Part shown: positions 50,257 through 61,026 of the stretch, one piece after another
Layout: each line of letters starts with the position of its first letter
Position numbering within the stretch: the first letter of the stretch is position 1
DNA from: Desulfosarcinaceae bacterium
Lineage (GTDB): Bacteria; Desulfobacterota; Desulfobacteria; Desulfobacterales; Desulfosarcinaceae
Length of the DNA: 64,000 bases
NCBI GenBank assembly: GCA_030066015.1
Contig: JASJCL010000016.1
Coordinates: 1 to 64,000, forward strand
Reading direction: 5' to 3'
Made by a program: the position numbers and the translations under genes
Notes under the pieces: model-generated
Database searches by the model: none
What the model saw: only the letters and a program-made list of their open reading frames with translations
What the model was told of the DNA's origin: nothing

Positions 50257-53200
50257 ATGAAACCGATGACCTTGGAAACGCACCCTGAGGAAAGAAAAGA
50301 GATCAGCTGTCGGGTAACCCGCACGCTCCTGACCTTCGTCCGGGAGCAAAACGGCGGCTCACTGGGACCGCTGCTGGACGACCTGCCGTTTGACGAAGGC
50401 TATCTCGCGGACACCAACAATTGGGTGTCGCACGCGCTCCTGCAGCGGCTTTACCATCGCATGATCGCGATTCTGGGAGATGACAATGCCGTATACCGTA
50501 TGACGCTTGCGGCCGAAAAATTTCGTTCCCTGGGGATTTTGGACCGCATCGTACGCCTCCTCGGCAGTCCCAAGCGCATCTACTCCCAAGCCCCCAAATA
50601 CAACCGATACTTGAAGCTCAACGGTAGCGTGTTCATTCATGACATCGGCGATACTTGGGTCGTATTGGAGGACCGCTATCACGACAGCGCCCAGAAGACG
50701 CGCTTCGACTGTGACTACACGCGGGGAGTGCTGGCCGGCATCCCGACGCTCTTCGGACTGCCCTTGGCGGAGGTGGAGGAGATCCAATGCCAGGTAGCGC
50801 CCGAAACCTACGGGCGCCGGATTTGGCCGGACAGCCCCTCCCAGGGATCGGCCAGCTGTCTCTACCGGGTTCGCTGGACTCCTGAAGAGCGATCGCTCTG
50901 GAAGCGATGGCGCATCCGCAAGGAGGATCCCCAAAAAGCCATCGAAGAGCTGGCCCAGGCCAATCGGCTGATTCAGGCCAAATATGACGAGGTCAAAACC
51001 CTGATGCACGACCTCGAGCGGGCCAACCGCGAACTCAACGCCTCCAAGAAATCGCTCGAAGCACAAAAAGCGGCCCTGATGGAGTCGGAGCGCAAATACC
51101 GCCTGCTGGCGGAAAACATCTCCGACACGATCTGGGTCATCGACCTCGAAACGCTCAAATTCACCTATATCAGCCCTTCGGTGGAGAAGAACCGGGGGTT
51201 TTCGGTGGCAGAAGCGATGGCCTTGGATCTGGCGCAGACCCTCTCCGCCACTTCGTACACCATGGTGGCGGAGATCCTCGCAGAGGAGTTGGCCAAGGAG
51301 GCCGCACCGGAGGCCGATCCGCAGCGCTCCAGGACGGTCGAGATCGAGCACACCGTGAAAAGCGGCGGCTACCGGTGGGCGGAAGCCACGGTATCATTCG
51401 TGCGCGGCAGAGACGGCAAACCGACCGCCATCATGGGGGTGACGCGCGATATAACGGACCGCAAAGAGGCCCAGCGCCGCATCGCGGAAAGCGAACGCAA
51501 ATACCGCAATCTCTTCGAGAACGGATCCGACCTGATCTGCATCCACGACCTGGAGGGCAACTTACTGGACACCAACCTGCCCTACAAAACGAGCTATGGC
51601 TGGCGTCGGGAAGATCTGGCGGGCGTCAATATCCGCACCCTGCTCCCGGAACGTCACCTACCCCGATTTGACGACTATCTGACGCGCATTCGCGACCATG
51701 GCGAAGACGAGGGATACATGAAGGGCTTCACCAAGTCCGGGGAAGCGGTGGTGCTGGAGTACCGCAACAAGCTGATGCTGGATGACAATGGCGAGCCGGT
51801 CGCGGTTTACGGGGCCGCCAGGGACATCACCCGCCGTTTCCGCTATGAGAAGGCCCTGAAGGAGAGCGAGGAGAAGTACAAGAACATCGTCCAACATGCC
51901 CCCGCCGGTATCTATGAAATCGACCTGCAGCGCATGCGGTTTGTCAGTGTCAACGATGTGATGTGCGGCTACACCGGTCACAGTCAAGCGGCGTTTCTCG
52001 CTCTGGATCCCGCCGTTATCTTCGACACCGAGAGCAGACCGACCTTCAGACGGCTCTTGGAGACGGTCATCACCGATAAACCGCAGGCGCTGTCCACCGA
52101 ATTCCGGATCAAACGGCAGTCCGGAGGCAGCATTGCGGTGATGATGAACACGCGCTTCTTTTACGAGGATGGGGCGCCCAAGCGCGCCATGGCCGTGGTG
52201 CATGATCTTACCGAGATCCGCCGGGCCGAGGAGGAGAAGCGCTTGCTCGAGGCCAAGCTGCACAATGCCAAAAAGCTCGAATCGCTGGGGACCTTGGCCG
52301 GCGGTGTGGCCCACGACCTCAACAACATCCTCAGTGGGATTGTCAGCTATCCGGATCTCCTGCTGCATACGATGGAACCGGACAGTCCCCTTCGCAAACC
52401 CCTGACGACGATCAAAAAATCCGGTCAGAAAGCGGCCGAAATTGTGCAGGATCTGCTCACCCTGGCGCGCCGTAGCGTCTCCACCAAAAGGGTGGTCGAC
52501 CTCAATCACATCGTGAAAGACTTTCTGGACTCGCCCGAATACGGGGAGATTCTTCGCGAGCGCAAGGACCTCACCGTCAGCACGAACTTCACGCAGGCGG
52601 TTTTAAAGCTGATGGGCTCCGAAACACATATTTCCAAAGCGGTGATGAATCTGGTCCAGAACGCCGCCGACGCCATGCCCACCAGCGGCAGGCTGAGGGT
52701 GGCGACCGGCAGTCGCTATATCGACACGGCACACGGCGGATTTGAAACCATCCCGATGGGTGAATACGTCCTGCTCGAAGTATCCGATACCGGGGTCGGT
52801 ATCGCGCCTTCGGAATTGGAACGAATCTTCGAACCGTTTTACACCAAAAAAGTGCTGGGACGCAGCGGCACCGGTCTGGGAATGTCCGTGGTGTGGGGCA
52901 CGATCAAAGATCATGAGGGGTACGTCGACATCACCACGGCCCAGGGCGAGGGGACGACCTTCACGCTCTATTTTCCAGCCGCCAGGGGCGAAATCGAAAT
53001 CCAGCCCTCGGTGGATTTAGAGAACTACCGCGGCAACGGCGAGTCGATCCTGGTCATCGACGATGCCGAGGAGCAGCGCGACCTGGCCTCGCGGATGATG
53101 CGGCAGCTTGGATACGAGGTGGCCTCGGCAAGCAGCGGCGAGGAGGCGATTCGACGGGTCCGAGAGCGCGCTTTTGATCTGCTGATTCTGGACATGATCA

Positions 53201-53409
53201 TGCCGCCGGGCATCGACGGGCTGGAGACCTACAAACGCATCTGCGACATCGTCCCCGGCCAGAAAGCCGTCATCGCCAGCGGCTATTCCCAGACCGACAA
53301 TGTGAAAGCGGCCCAGCGCCTGGGGGCCGGCAGTTATGTGAAAAAGCCCTACACGCTGGCCAATATCGGCCTCGCCGTGCGAAAGACATTACATCCAGAT
53401 CACAAATGA
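50257..53409 (+). CDS. Multi-PAS hybrid sensor histidine kinase
   Basis: A 1050-residue soluble kinase. Residues 1-225 form an unassigned sensor region (with YHDSAQKTRFDCDYTRGVLAGI and ASCLYRVRW, recalling V4R/heme-NO-type ligand pockets), then a coiled coil (about 230-275) and three PAS domains starting near 278, 411 and 537. HisKA follows with the phosphorylated His in GGVAHDLNNILSG (near 685), HATPase with DTGVGIAPSELERIFEPFYTKK and GTGLGMSVVWG, and a C-terminal receiver domain with Asp in LLILDMIMPPGIDG (near 978). No membrane segment exists, so it senses an internal signal. No partner regulator adjoins it. Confidence 0.93.
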   Translation: MKPMTLETHPEERKEISCRVTRTLLTFVREQNGGSLGPLLDDLPFDEGYLADTNNWVSHALLQRLYHRMIAILGDDNAVYRMTLAAEKFRSLGILDRIVRLLGSPKRIYSQAPKYNRYLKLNGSVFIHDIGDTWVVLEDRYHDSAQKTRFDCDYTRGVLAGIPTLFGLPLAEVEEIQCQVAPETYGRRIWPDSPSQGSASCLYRVRWTPEERSLWKRWRIRKEDPQKAIEELAQANRLIQAKYDEVKTLMHDLERANRELNASKKSLEAQKAALMESERKYRLLAENISDTIWVIDLETLKFTYISPSVEKNRGFSVAEAMALDLAQTLSATSYTMVAEILAEELAKEAAPEADPQRSRTVEIEHTVKSGGYRWAEATVSFVRGRDGKPTAIMGVTRDITDRKEAQRRIAESERKYRNLFENGSDLICIHDLEGNLLDTNLPYKTSYGWRREDLAGVNIRTLLPERHLPRFDDYLTRIRDHGEDEGYMKGFTKSGEAVVLEYRNKLMLDDNGEPVAVYGAARDITRRFRYEKALKESEEKYKNIVQHAPAGIYEIDLQRMRFVSVNDVMCGYTGHSQAAFLALDPAVIFDTESRPTFRRLLETVITDKPQALSTEFRIKRQSGGSIAVMMNTRFFYEDGAPKRAMAVVHDLTEIRRAEEEKRLLEAKLHNAKKLESLGTLAGGVAHDLNNILSGIVSYPDLLLHTMEPDSPLRKPLTTIKKSGQKAAEIVQDLLTLARRSVSTKRVVDLNHIVKDFLDSPEYGEILRERKDLTVSTNFTQAVLKLMGSETHISKAVMNLVQNAADAMPTSGRLRVATGSRYIDTAHGGFETIPMGEYVLLEVSDTGVGIAPSELERIFEPFYTKKVLGRSGTGLGMSVVWGTIKDHEGYVDITTAQGEGTTFTLYFPAARGEIEIQPSVDLENYRGNGESILVIDDAEEQRDLASRMMRQLGYEVASASSGEEAIRRVRERAFDLLILDMIMPPGIDGLETYKRICDIVPGQKAVIASGYSQTDNVKAAQRLGAGSYVKKPYTLANIGLAVRKTLHPDHK

Positions 53410-53618
53410 CATCGGTCTAAAGCATGGTGACGGCCATGGGGCTGGTGCGCTTTCAGACCGACGCCGATATGCTCTTTGACGACGGCAGTCCGATGGATCT
53501 GTGCGTCGCTGGGGATGTGGCGGTCGAGGGCGAGTCCCGCGAAGGGAGCAAGAGCGGTGACGGCAACGACGGAGGGGGTGCCGACGCTGCCGCGGGGGAC
53601 GATTGGGCCCAACCATCG

Positions 53619-54357
<739 letters not shown>

Positions 54358-54371
<14 letters not shown>

Positions 54372-55122
54372 TGTCGGTCTCCTCTCCCAGATAGGCGGCC
54401 TGAACGGTCGGCATCAGCAGGACCTGCCTGGGATCTCCTTCGGCAATCTTGGCACCATTGTCCAGCACCACCAGCCGCTGGGCCACCCGCAGTACCTCGC
54501 TGAGATTGTGTTCAATCATGACCACGGTCATGCCGCCCTGATTGATCTCCGCCACGGTGTCGGCCAATCGGCCCGCCTCCACGTGGTTGAGGCCCGCCAG
54601 CGGCTCATCCAGCAGCAGCAGCCTGGGCGATAAGGCCAAGGCACGGGCCACCTCGAGCCGTTTCAGCACCCCCAAGGGCAGACCGGCCACCGGATGATCC
54701 ATATAGTCTCCGATGCCGACCCGTTCCAGGAAAGCGGCCGCTTTGGCACGTTCGGAGCGGCGATCAAGGTGCACCAAAGCCCCCAGCACCCGCTGCAGGC
54801 GCTGGTGTCCGGCGGCCAGCGCCACGTTGTCCCGCACCGTCATACAGGTGAACGGCCGCACGATCTGATGGGTCAGGGCAAGTCCCAGGCGGATGCGGCG
54901 ATGGGTGGGCAGATGGGTGATGGATCGACCCGCGAGCCGGATCTCGGCCTGCTGGGGTTGAACGATGCCGAGGATGCTTTTCAGCAAGGTGGTTTTGCCC
55001 GCGCCGTTGGGGCCGATGAGGCAGAGGAACTCCTTTTCACGGACCGCGAAGGAGACGTCGGTGAGCGCCTTCACCCCACCGAAGTGCAGGGTCAGGTCGG
55101 CCACTTCCAGAAGCGGCTTCAA
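54358..55122 (-). CDS. livG: Branched-chain amino-acid ABC transporter ATPase LivG
   Basis: A start at TTG 55122 is favoured: AAGGAGG sits 5 nt upstream and the codon overlaps the livM stop as TTGA. This gives 254 residues beginning MKPLLEVADLTLHFGGVKAL. Walker A GPNGAGKTT, the LivG-type LALTHQIVRPFTCMTVRDN, signature LPLGVLKRLEVARALA (slightly divergent) and LLLDEPLAGLNHVE are present. An ATG at 55146 would add eight residues. Confidence 0.95.
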
Positions 55123-55982
55123 GGGGCCCTCCTTCCCAGGCGCCATCGGGCCAGCCACGAGCGCCCCACGCCTGCCAACCCCTCCGGGGCGAACCGCATG
55201 ACGGCAAAGAGCAGCACTCCGTAGACAAGAAGCTTGTAGTCACTGATGAAGCGGAAGAACTCGGGCATCAGGGTAAGCAGGCCCGCCCCGAGGATCACGC
55301 CAGTGGTGGAGCCGATGCCCCCGACGGCCACCATGGAGAGGATGCTGATGGAGGTGATGAAGCCAAAATCGTCGGGGACGATGAAGCGGGTGAAATAGGC
55401 GTAAAGCCCCCCGGCCAGTCCAGCCAGCGCCGTCCCCAAGGAAAAAGCGGCCAGCTTGTAGGCGGCCACATCAACGCCGACCACCCGGGCGGTATCCTCG
55501 TCGTCGGCCACCGCCTCGAAGGCGAAGCCCATCCAAGAACGGTTGATGTATCCACTGAGCATGGCGGTCAAGAGTGCCAGGAGCAACACGAAGAGCAGAT
55601 AGCCGGGTTTGCTCAAGCCAAATGCGGGGATGGCACTGATGCCCAATTCGCCCCCCAGCCAGCGGTCCTCTTGTCGCACGATGCCGAGGAAGAGAAAGCC
55701 CACGCCCATGGTGGTGATGGCCAGGAAGTCGTGACGCACCCGCAGGCTGGCGAGCCCCACGACCACGCCGATGGCCGCGGCCGCGAACATGGCGGCCGCC
55801 AGGCTCACCAGCCCGGGCACCCCGCTCTGTGCGGCGAGGGCCGTCGTATAGGCGCCGATGCCATAGAAGGCGGCGTGCCCCAGGCTGATCTGACCGCAAA
55901 AGCCGGTGATGAGGTTCAACCCCAGGGCGAGGATGACGTTGATGCCGACCACCGTCGCCAGACTGATTTCATAGATGCCCAT
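55119..55982 (-). CDS. livM: Branched-chain amino-acid ABC transporter permease LivM
   Basis: A 287-residue permease of about nine helices with the LivM motifs INVILALGLNLITGFCGQISLGHAAFYGIGAY and VGGIGSTTGVILGAGLLTL, and the EAA-like loop around FEAVADDEDTARVVGVD. It forms the channel with LivH. The gene overlaps livG by 4 bp and lies 91 bp after livH. Confidence 0.95.
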   Translation of the reverse strand: MGIYEISLATVVGINVILALGLNLITGFCGQISLGHAAFYGIGAYTTALAAQSGVPGLVSLAAAMFAAAAIGVVVGLASLRVRHDFLAITTMGVGFLFLGIVRQEDRWLGGELGISAIPAFGLSKPGYLLFVLLLALLTAMLSGYINRSWMGFAFEAVADDEDTARVVGVDVAAYKLAAFSLGTALAGLAGGLYAYFTRFIVPDDFGFITSISILSMVAVGGIGSTTGVILGAGLLTLMPEFFRFISDYKLLVYGVLLFAVMRFAPEGLAGVGRSWLARWRLGRRAP

Positions 55983-56073
55983 GGTGATTCCCGTCTCTGG
56001 TGTGAGACTCTTGCAGCGGTTCGATGCCCTTTGCGCGCGCCTTCCGCCGGGCCGATGGTGAAGGCCCGGATCC

Positions 56074-56934
56074 CTATCTTCCGCCGAAGAGTCCCTGGGG
56101 TCTGACCATCAGAACGACGATCATGAACGCGAAGGCGATGGCGTCCCGATCCATGAAGTTGCCGATATAGATCGTCCCGAAGGCCTCCGTCACCCCCAGC
56201 AGCAAGGAGGCGCAGAGGGTGCCGGTAACATTGCCCAATCCCCCCAGCACGATGATGGCCAGGGCCTTGTAACTGGGAACGCCGCCCATGGTGGGTTCCA
56301 CCAGATTGGACAGCAGGGAGATGAAGACACCCGCCACCGCCGCCAGGGCCGAGCCGATGAAGAAATTGAGATAACGCACTTTTAGGACACTGATGCCGAA
56401 GCTGGCCGCCATCTGGGGGTCATCCACGGTGGCCCGCCAGGCCACCCCTAATCGGGTATGGCGTGACAGCCAGCTGAGGATCCCCAAGATGAGCACACTG
56501 CCGACAACGATGACGATCTCCACCCGCCGAATGGTCATGCCGCCCATCGCGAACGTCTCCTGGAGTGGTGCCTGGGCGTAGGTAAGTCCGTATGGGCCGA
56601 AGATCAGCCGAAAGATCTCCTCCAAGGCGATGAAGAGGCCGATGGAGGCGATCAAGGCAACGTATGGCGGCCGGTGGAGGATGGGCTCGTAGCAAAAGCG
56701 GTAGATGGCCATCCCCACCACTCCCACGGCGGCCGCGGCCAGCGGCAGGGCCAGAATCAGACTGCCAGTGGCGTTGGTCAGTAGAAGCCCAAGATACCCG
56801 CCCAGGGCAAAGAGCCCCGCGTGGGCCACATGCAGAATGCGCAGCAGGCTGTATACCAGGGTAAGCCCCACGGCGATGGTGGCGTACATGCAGCCGTAAA
56901 TCAATCCCTGAGCGAAGAGTTCGAGAAACAGCAT
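56074..56934 (-). CDS. livH: Branched-chain amino-acid ABC transporter permease LivH
   Basis: ATG 56934 gives 286 residues starting MLFLELFAQGLIYGCMYATIAVGLTLVYSLLRI, the usual LivH start; the further upstream frame is not protein-like. VDDPQMAASFGISVLKVRYLNF is the ATPase-contact loop and IIVLGGLGNVTGTLCASLLLG the conserved C-terminal part. It follows livK by 83 bp. Confidence 0.95.
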   Translation of the reverse strand: MLFLELFAQGLIYGCMYATIAVGLTLVYSLLRILHVAHAGLFALGGYLGLLLTNATGSLILALPLAAAAVGVVGMAIYRFCYEPILHRPPYVALIASIGLFIALEEIFRLIFGPYGLTYAQAPLQETFAMGGMTIRRVEIVIVVGSVLILGILSWLSRHTRLGVAWRATVDDPQMAASFGISVLKVRYLNFFIGSALAAVAGVFISLLSNLVEPTMGGVPSYKALAIIVLGGLGNVTGTLCASLLLGVTEAFGTIYIGNFMDRDAIAFAFMIVVLMVRPQGLFGGR

Positions 56935-57017
56935 GTGAAACGTCCGTTGGAGGGCGAAGTCTTCAAACTCCCGGCAGTGGGCAGACGTGCACGCCTGTCC
57001 ACCGCCGGCGGAAAGGG

Positions 57018-58169
57018 TTAGTTTTCGGGCGGCGCGAGCAACTCGGGATCGTCGATCACCGCATAGTGGCGCCAATTTCCCGCCTTGACCACCTGGATCT
57101 GGACAGCCTTCATCACCTCGCCGAGAGCGTTGAAGCGGATCTCGCCGGTGGAAGCCTTGAGCTCGACGGCGGCGATGGCGTCGCGCAGGGCCTTGGGATC
57201 GGTGCCACCCGCTTTGGCCAGGGCAGCGGCGGCCACCTTGACGGCCGTGTGGCCACTGGCGGCCACCATATCGACCTTGAAGCCGGCCTGCTGCTCGAAG
57301 GCCTTCATAAAATCGACGGTTTCGGGCACCGTGGAGTCCCGATCGAGGCTGGTGGTGATGATCACCCCCTCGGCGGCATCGCCGGCGATCTCGATAAATT
57401 TCTGGCTGTCGTAACCCTCCTGGCCGATGACGGAGGCCGTGACGCCGGCGGCGCGCAGCTGACTCACCAATGGACCGGCAGTGAAGTAATAGCCCGAAGC
57501 ATAGATGGCATCGGGGGCATCGGCCTTGACCTTGGCCACCATGGCACCGAATTGGCGGTCTTTGATGGCATACTGATACTCGTTGAGTATGGCGAGACCA
57601 TACCGCTCCGCCACCGATTTGAAACCGGCGGCCAACGATTGGCCAAAGTCGTTTTGGAGGGTGATCATGACCACCTTCCGCTTGCCCATGAGTTCGCCGA
57701 TGAGTTTGGCCCCGGCCTTGCCCTGAATCTCCCCAAGAAAACTGGTGCGGAAGACGTAGTCGCCCGCCCGGGTGATGTCGGGATGGATGGCATACGCGCT
57801 GATGTAGGGAATCTTATTCTCCTGAAACACACCGGCGGCGCTGCGGGTGGCCCCCGAATAGGAGCCGCTGATGCCCATGACGACCTTGTCTTTACCGATG
57901 AGCTTGTTGGCGATGGGAATCGCCTGGGCCGGTTTGGCCTGATCGTCGTATATCACCAGCTCCAACTGTCGACCCAGGACGCCGCCTTCGGCATTGATCT
58001 GGTCGACCGCCAATTTGGCACCTTCGCTGCATGATTTACCGTCGCTGGCGGCAAAGCCAGTCAGCGGTGTATTGAAACCGATCTTGATGGTATCGGCACC
58101 CGTGGCGTTGGCGACGCCCAAAATGACCAACCCCAGCACGACGAGAACCACACGTTTACTTCTCAGCAT
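57018..58169 (-). CDS. livK: Branched-chain amino-acid ABC transporter binding protein LivK
   Basis: ATG 58169 lies 7 nt after GGAGG and opens 383 residues with a signal peptide (MLRSKRVVLVVLGLVILGVANATGA region, no lipobox Cys). The mature part has IKIGFNTPLTGFAASDGKSCSEGAKLAVDQINAEGG and VVMGISGSYSGATRSAAGVF, typical of LivK/amide-binding periplasmic proteins. Related systems take leucine, isoleucine, valine, amides, urea or short aromatic acids, so specificity is open. Confidence 0.95.
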   Translation of the reverse strand: MLRSKRVVLVVLGLVILGVANATGADTIKIGFNTPLTGFAASDGKSCSEGAKLAVDQINAEGGVLGRQLELVIYDDQAKPAQAIPIANKLIGKDKVVMGISGSYSGATRSAAGVFQENKIPYISAYAIHPDITRAGDYVFRTSFLGEIQGKAGAKLIGELMGKRKVVMITLQNDFGQSLAAGFKSVAERYGLAILNEYQYAIKDRQFGAMVAKVKADAPDAIYASGYYFTAGPLVSQLRAAGVTASVIGQEGYDSQKFIEIAGDAAEGVIITTSLDRDSTVPETVDFMKAFEQQAGFKVDMVAASGHTAVKVAAAALAKAGGTDPKALRDAIAAVELKASTGEIRFNALGEVMKAVQIQVVKAGNWRHYAVIDDPELLAPPEN

Positions 58170-58183
58170 AGCACACCTCCTCT

Positions 58184-58921
58184 TCATCGGGTCTTTTCGA
58201 AATCATCTGCAATGCGTCTGCGTTTCACCGTAGCGCAACGCGCCTCAGAGACGGCGTTCGGATGCGGTGCCACCACCTCGCAAAACAAACTGGAAGCATC
58301 CACCGCGTATACCCGATACCGGCAGCCGGCGGTCGCGGCGAGCCGGGCGAAATCGGCCCGGCCAAAACGGGTGGCTCGGAAGCCATCCCGCCCGACGATG
58401 ACACCGTCGCGCGAGGCCTCTTCGTCAATGGCGCCGATGAGACCCGCTTCGGCTTGGCGGCGGAACCAGTCCAGCCGATGCGACCAGAAACTGGCCGTAT
58501 AGCTGGCCAGTACAATCCGCCCGTTTGGCCGGACAACGCGCAGGGCTTCCGTCAACACGTCTGCCGGTGACACCTGGCAGACACTGATAAAATTCTGCAC
58601 CCCGAAGACCAGATCAAAACTCTGGTCGCCGAATCCCATGCGAGCGGCGTCCATCAGCGCGAAGGCCACTTCCGAGTGGGTTGCACGGCCCAGCTTCAGG
58701 CTTTCCCATGCCAGATCGACACCCACGCGACGTCCCCCCACCGCGGCCAGCACGCGGCCGTACCCACAACCCAGTTCCAGCACTCGGTCACCGGGTGCCA
58801 CCATGGCAGCCAGACGGTCGATTTCCGCCTGAAGGTAACGCTGCACCCGCGGTCCGGCGAGAGCATAGACCGCCTGGAGCTTGGCGGCACTCAGCCGTTG
58901 GGCATAGTAGGTTTTGCGCAT
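58184..58921 (-). CDS. Class I SAM-dependent methyltransferase
   Basis: About 245 residues with the SAM-binding motif VLELGCGYGRVLAAV, acidic loop VGVDLAWESLKLG, MDAARMGFGDQSFDLVFGVQ and ALRVVRPNGRIVLASY. The start is ATG 58921. The target is unknown; it ends 14 bp before livK, so it is probably the first gene of the transport operon, an unusual companion for liv genes. Confidence 0.85.
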   Translation of the reverse strand: MRKTYYAQRLSAAKLQAVYALAGPRVQRYLQAEIDRLAAMVAPGDRVLELGCGYGRVLAAVGGRRVGVDLAWESLKLGRATHSEVAFALMDAARMGFGDQSFDLVFGVQNFISVCQVSPADVLTEALRVVRPNGRIVLASYTASFWSHRLDWFRRQAEAGLIGAIDEEASRDGVIVGRDGFRATRFGRADFARLAATAGCRYRVYAVDASSLFCEVVAPHPNAVSEARCATVKRRRIADDFEKTR

Positions 58922-59271
58922 TGGTAAGGGGCATCCTTGGCGGTGCAAATGGTCTCCGCTTCACCGGCCCGGGCGCCCAGTGGTAGATCGCCGTAGATGG
59001 CGGGCCAACACGTGTGGCGAAGTCGTGTTGGAAACCAGCTCAACGGAGGTCTGTGCGAATCGTCTGGATTCGGCAATCTGGTATACAGGTCTTACGTTCC
59101 TCGATCCCGGAAGTCAATTCCGTGTCGACCTTGCCGGGATCGCGAGCGAACCGGTGTACGGATCCGTCTGGCCGATCTGATCGGAGGGTGCGCACAAGCA
59201 GACTGGTTTTGGTCGGCCAATGGATGGGATCCGGTCGTGCTGCCGTGAAACAGAGGGCTCGACAGTCACCC
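58922..59271 (-). promoter_or_regulatory. Promoter region of the methyltransferase-liv operon
   Basis: On the minus strand TTGACT (59117-59112) and TAAGAC (59094-59089) stand 17 bp apart, a plausible sigma-70 promoter about 170 bp before the methyltransferase. A perfect 9-bp inverted repeat CGATCCCGG (59102-59110) / CCGGGATCG (59134-59142) brackets the -35 box and could be an operator. No gene lies in the 350 bp. Confidence 0.45.
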
Positions 59272-61026
59272 TCAGGCGGTCGGCGTCAGTCCGTAGCGAC
59301 GCAGCTTACGGTAGAGGGTCTGACGGCTGATGCCCAGCAATCGGGCGGCTTTGGCCTTGTTGCCGTCGGTACGCCGTAGAACGACGGCGATGCGACGGGC
59401 CTCATCATCAGCGGGCCGCTTGCCGGTCCGCTGGGCGGCCTTCTTGGTGATCTCCGGCGGCAAGTATTTCAGCGAGATCGCTTTGGCGGGGCAGAGGACA
59501 AAGGCGCGTTCGATGGCGTGTTCCAGCTCGCGCACGTTGCCGGGCCAGTCGTAGGCCATGAAAGCGGCCATCACTTCGTCGGTGACGCCATAAATCCGTT
59601 TCTGATAATGGTCGCAGAACTGCTGACAGAAGTGGCGCGCCAGGAGGGGGATATCCGCGCGCCGCTGTCTGAGCGGCGGCACCTCGATCTCCACCACCTT
59701 CAGGCGGTAGTAGAGATCCTCACGAAAGCGTCCGGCAGCCACAGCAGCAGTGAGGTCCTGATTGGTGGCGGCGATGATGCGCACATCCACCTTGATGGGG
59801 GTGGACGCACCCACCCGTTCAAACTCCATCTCCTGGAGGAAGCGCAGCAGCTTCACCTGGATATTGGGAGAGACCTCGGCAATCTCATCGAGAAAGAGGG
59901 TCCCCTGATGGCACGCTTCGAAGCGGCCGATCTTGTCGGCCACGGCGCCGGTGAAGGCGCCCTTGACATGACCGAACAATTCGCTTTCGAGCAGTTCGGC
60001 CACCAACGCCGAACAGGAGACGGTGAGCATCGGTTTCCGGCGGCGCAGGCTGTTCTTTTGGATGGCGCGGGCCACCAGGCTCTTACCGGTGCCGCTCTCG
60101 CCGGTGATCAGAACGGTGGCGTCGGTGTCGCTGAGGGCCTGGATCAGCTCGTAGATGCGTTGCATGGGGGCGGAATTGCCGATGAGTTCGCGGATCCGAT
60201 GCTGGGCGCGGAGCTGGTTCTCCAAATCATGCACCCGGGTGTTGTCCCGCACCACCAGTGTGGCCCCGATGAGCTGCCGGCGCCGGTTGCGCAAGGGGGA
60301 GCAGGCCGCTTCCAACACTCTTCGGCTGCCATCTTCCGAACGGCACTCGATCTGCCGCTGACGGATGCTGGCGCCGCCGGCCAGGATAGCGGCCACGCTC
60401 TCGAAGCAGCGCTGTAGACAGGCATTGTCCACCAGATCGATGGGCTGGTGGAGCAGCTCTGTGTCGGTCATGCCGCTGATACCGGCGACGGCCCGGTTGA
60501 CGGCGATGATCCGTCCGTCGGTGTCGATGGTGATGATGGCGTCCTGAACGCTGCTGAAGATCGCTTCGAGGTGACGGCGGTAGCGCTCGTTCTCCGCCTG
60601 CACCCGACGGCGCTCCAATTCCAGCGCGCGCTGCGCCAAGGCCTTGCCGGTGATGCGGAGCAGATCGTCTTTGCGGATCGGCTTGACCAGGTAGTCGTAG
60701 GCCCCCGAACGGACGGCGGCGGCGGCGGTGTCGATGGCCGGCTGGCCCGTGATCATCACCACCGGACAATCCCGCTCCGCTTGGTGCACCTTTTTGAGCA
60801 GGTCGATCCCCGAGCCTTCGGGAAGCAGAATATCGCAGAAGATCAAGTCGACCTCGTTTTCGGCCAGCTGGCGTTCGGCCACCGCCAATTTCGCTGCGCT
60901 GAGGACGGCGTAGCCCGCCTGGCTGAGAAAGGTGTCGAAGGTGAACCGTATGCTCTCCTCGTCATCCACCACCAGAATGGTGGCCGGCGCCGGGGCTTGA
61001 ACTTCACCCGTCACGGAAACATTCAT
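59272..61026 (-). CDS. Sigma-54-dependent response regulator with PAS domain
   Basis: A 584-residue NtrC-type activator: receiver domain (1-130; phospho-acceptor Asp65 in DLIFCDILLPEGSG, Lys in VKPIRKDD), a PAS domain (about 145-265), AAA+ domain with Walker A GESGTGKS, GAFTGA and GTLFLDEIAE, and a Fis-type HTH (GNKAKAARLLGISRQTLYRKLRRYG). Its start overlaps the end of the REC-PAS kinase by 4 bp (ATGA). A PAS domain between receiver and AAA+ is uncommon. It likely acts on sigma-54 promoters, not identified here. Confidence 0.95.
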   Translation of the reverse strand: MNVSVTGEVQAPAPATILVVDDEESIRFTFDTFLSQAGYAVLSAAKLAVAERQLAENEVDLIFCDILLPEGSGIDLLKKVHQAERDCPVVMITGQPAIDTAAAAVRSGAYDYLVKPIRKDDLLRITGKALAQRALELERRRVQAENERYRRHLEAIFSSVQDAIITIDTDGRIIAVNRAVAGISGMTDTELLHQPIDLVDNACLQRCFESVAAILAGGASIRQRQIECRSEDGSRRVLEAACSPLRNRRRQLIGATLVVRDNTRVHDLENQLRAQHRIRELIGNSAPMQRIYELIQALSDTDATVLITGESGTGKSLVARAIQKNSLRRRKPMLTVSCSALVAELLESELFGHVKGAFTGAVADKIGRFEACHQGTLFLDEIAEVSPNIQVKLLRFLQEMEFERVGASTPIKVDVRIIAATNQDLTAAVAAGRFREDLYYRLKVVEIEVPPLRQRRADIPLLARHFCQQFCDHYQKRIYGVTDEVMAAFMAYDWPGNVRELEHAIERAFVLCPAKAISLKYLPPEITKKAAQRTGKRPADDEARRIAVVLRRTDGNKAKAARLLGISRQTLYRKLRRYGLTPTA

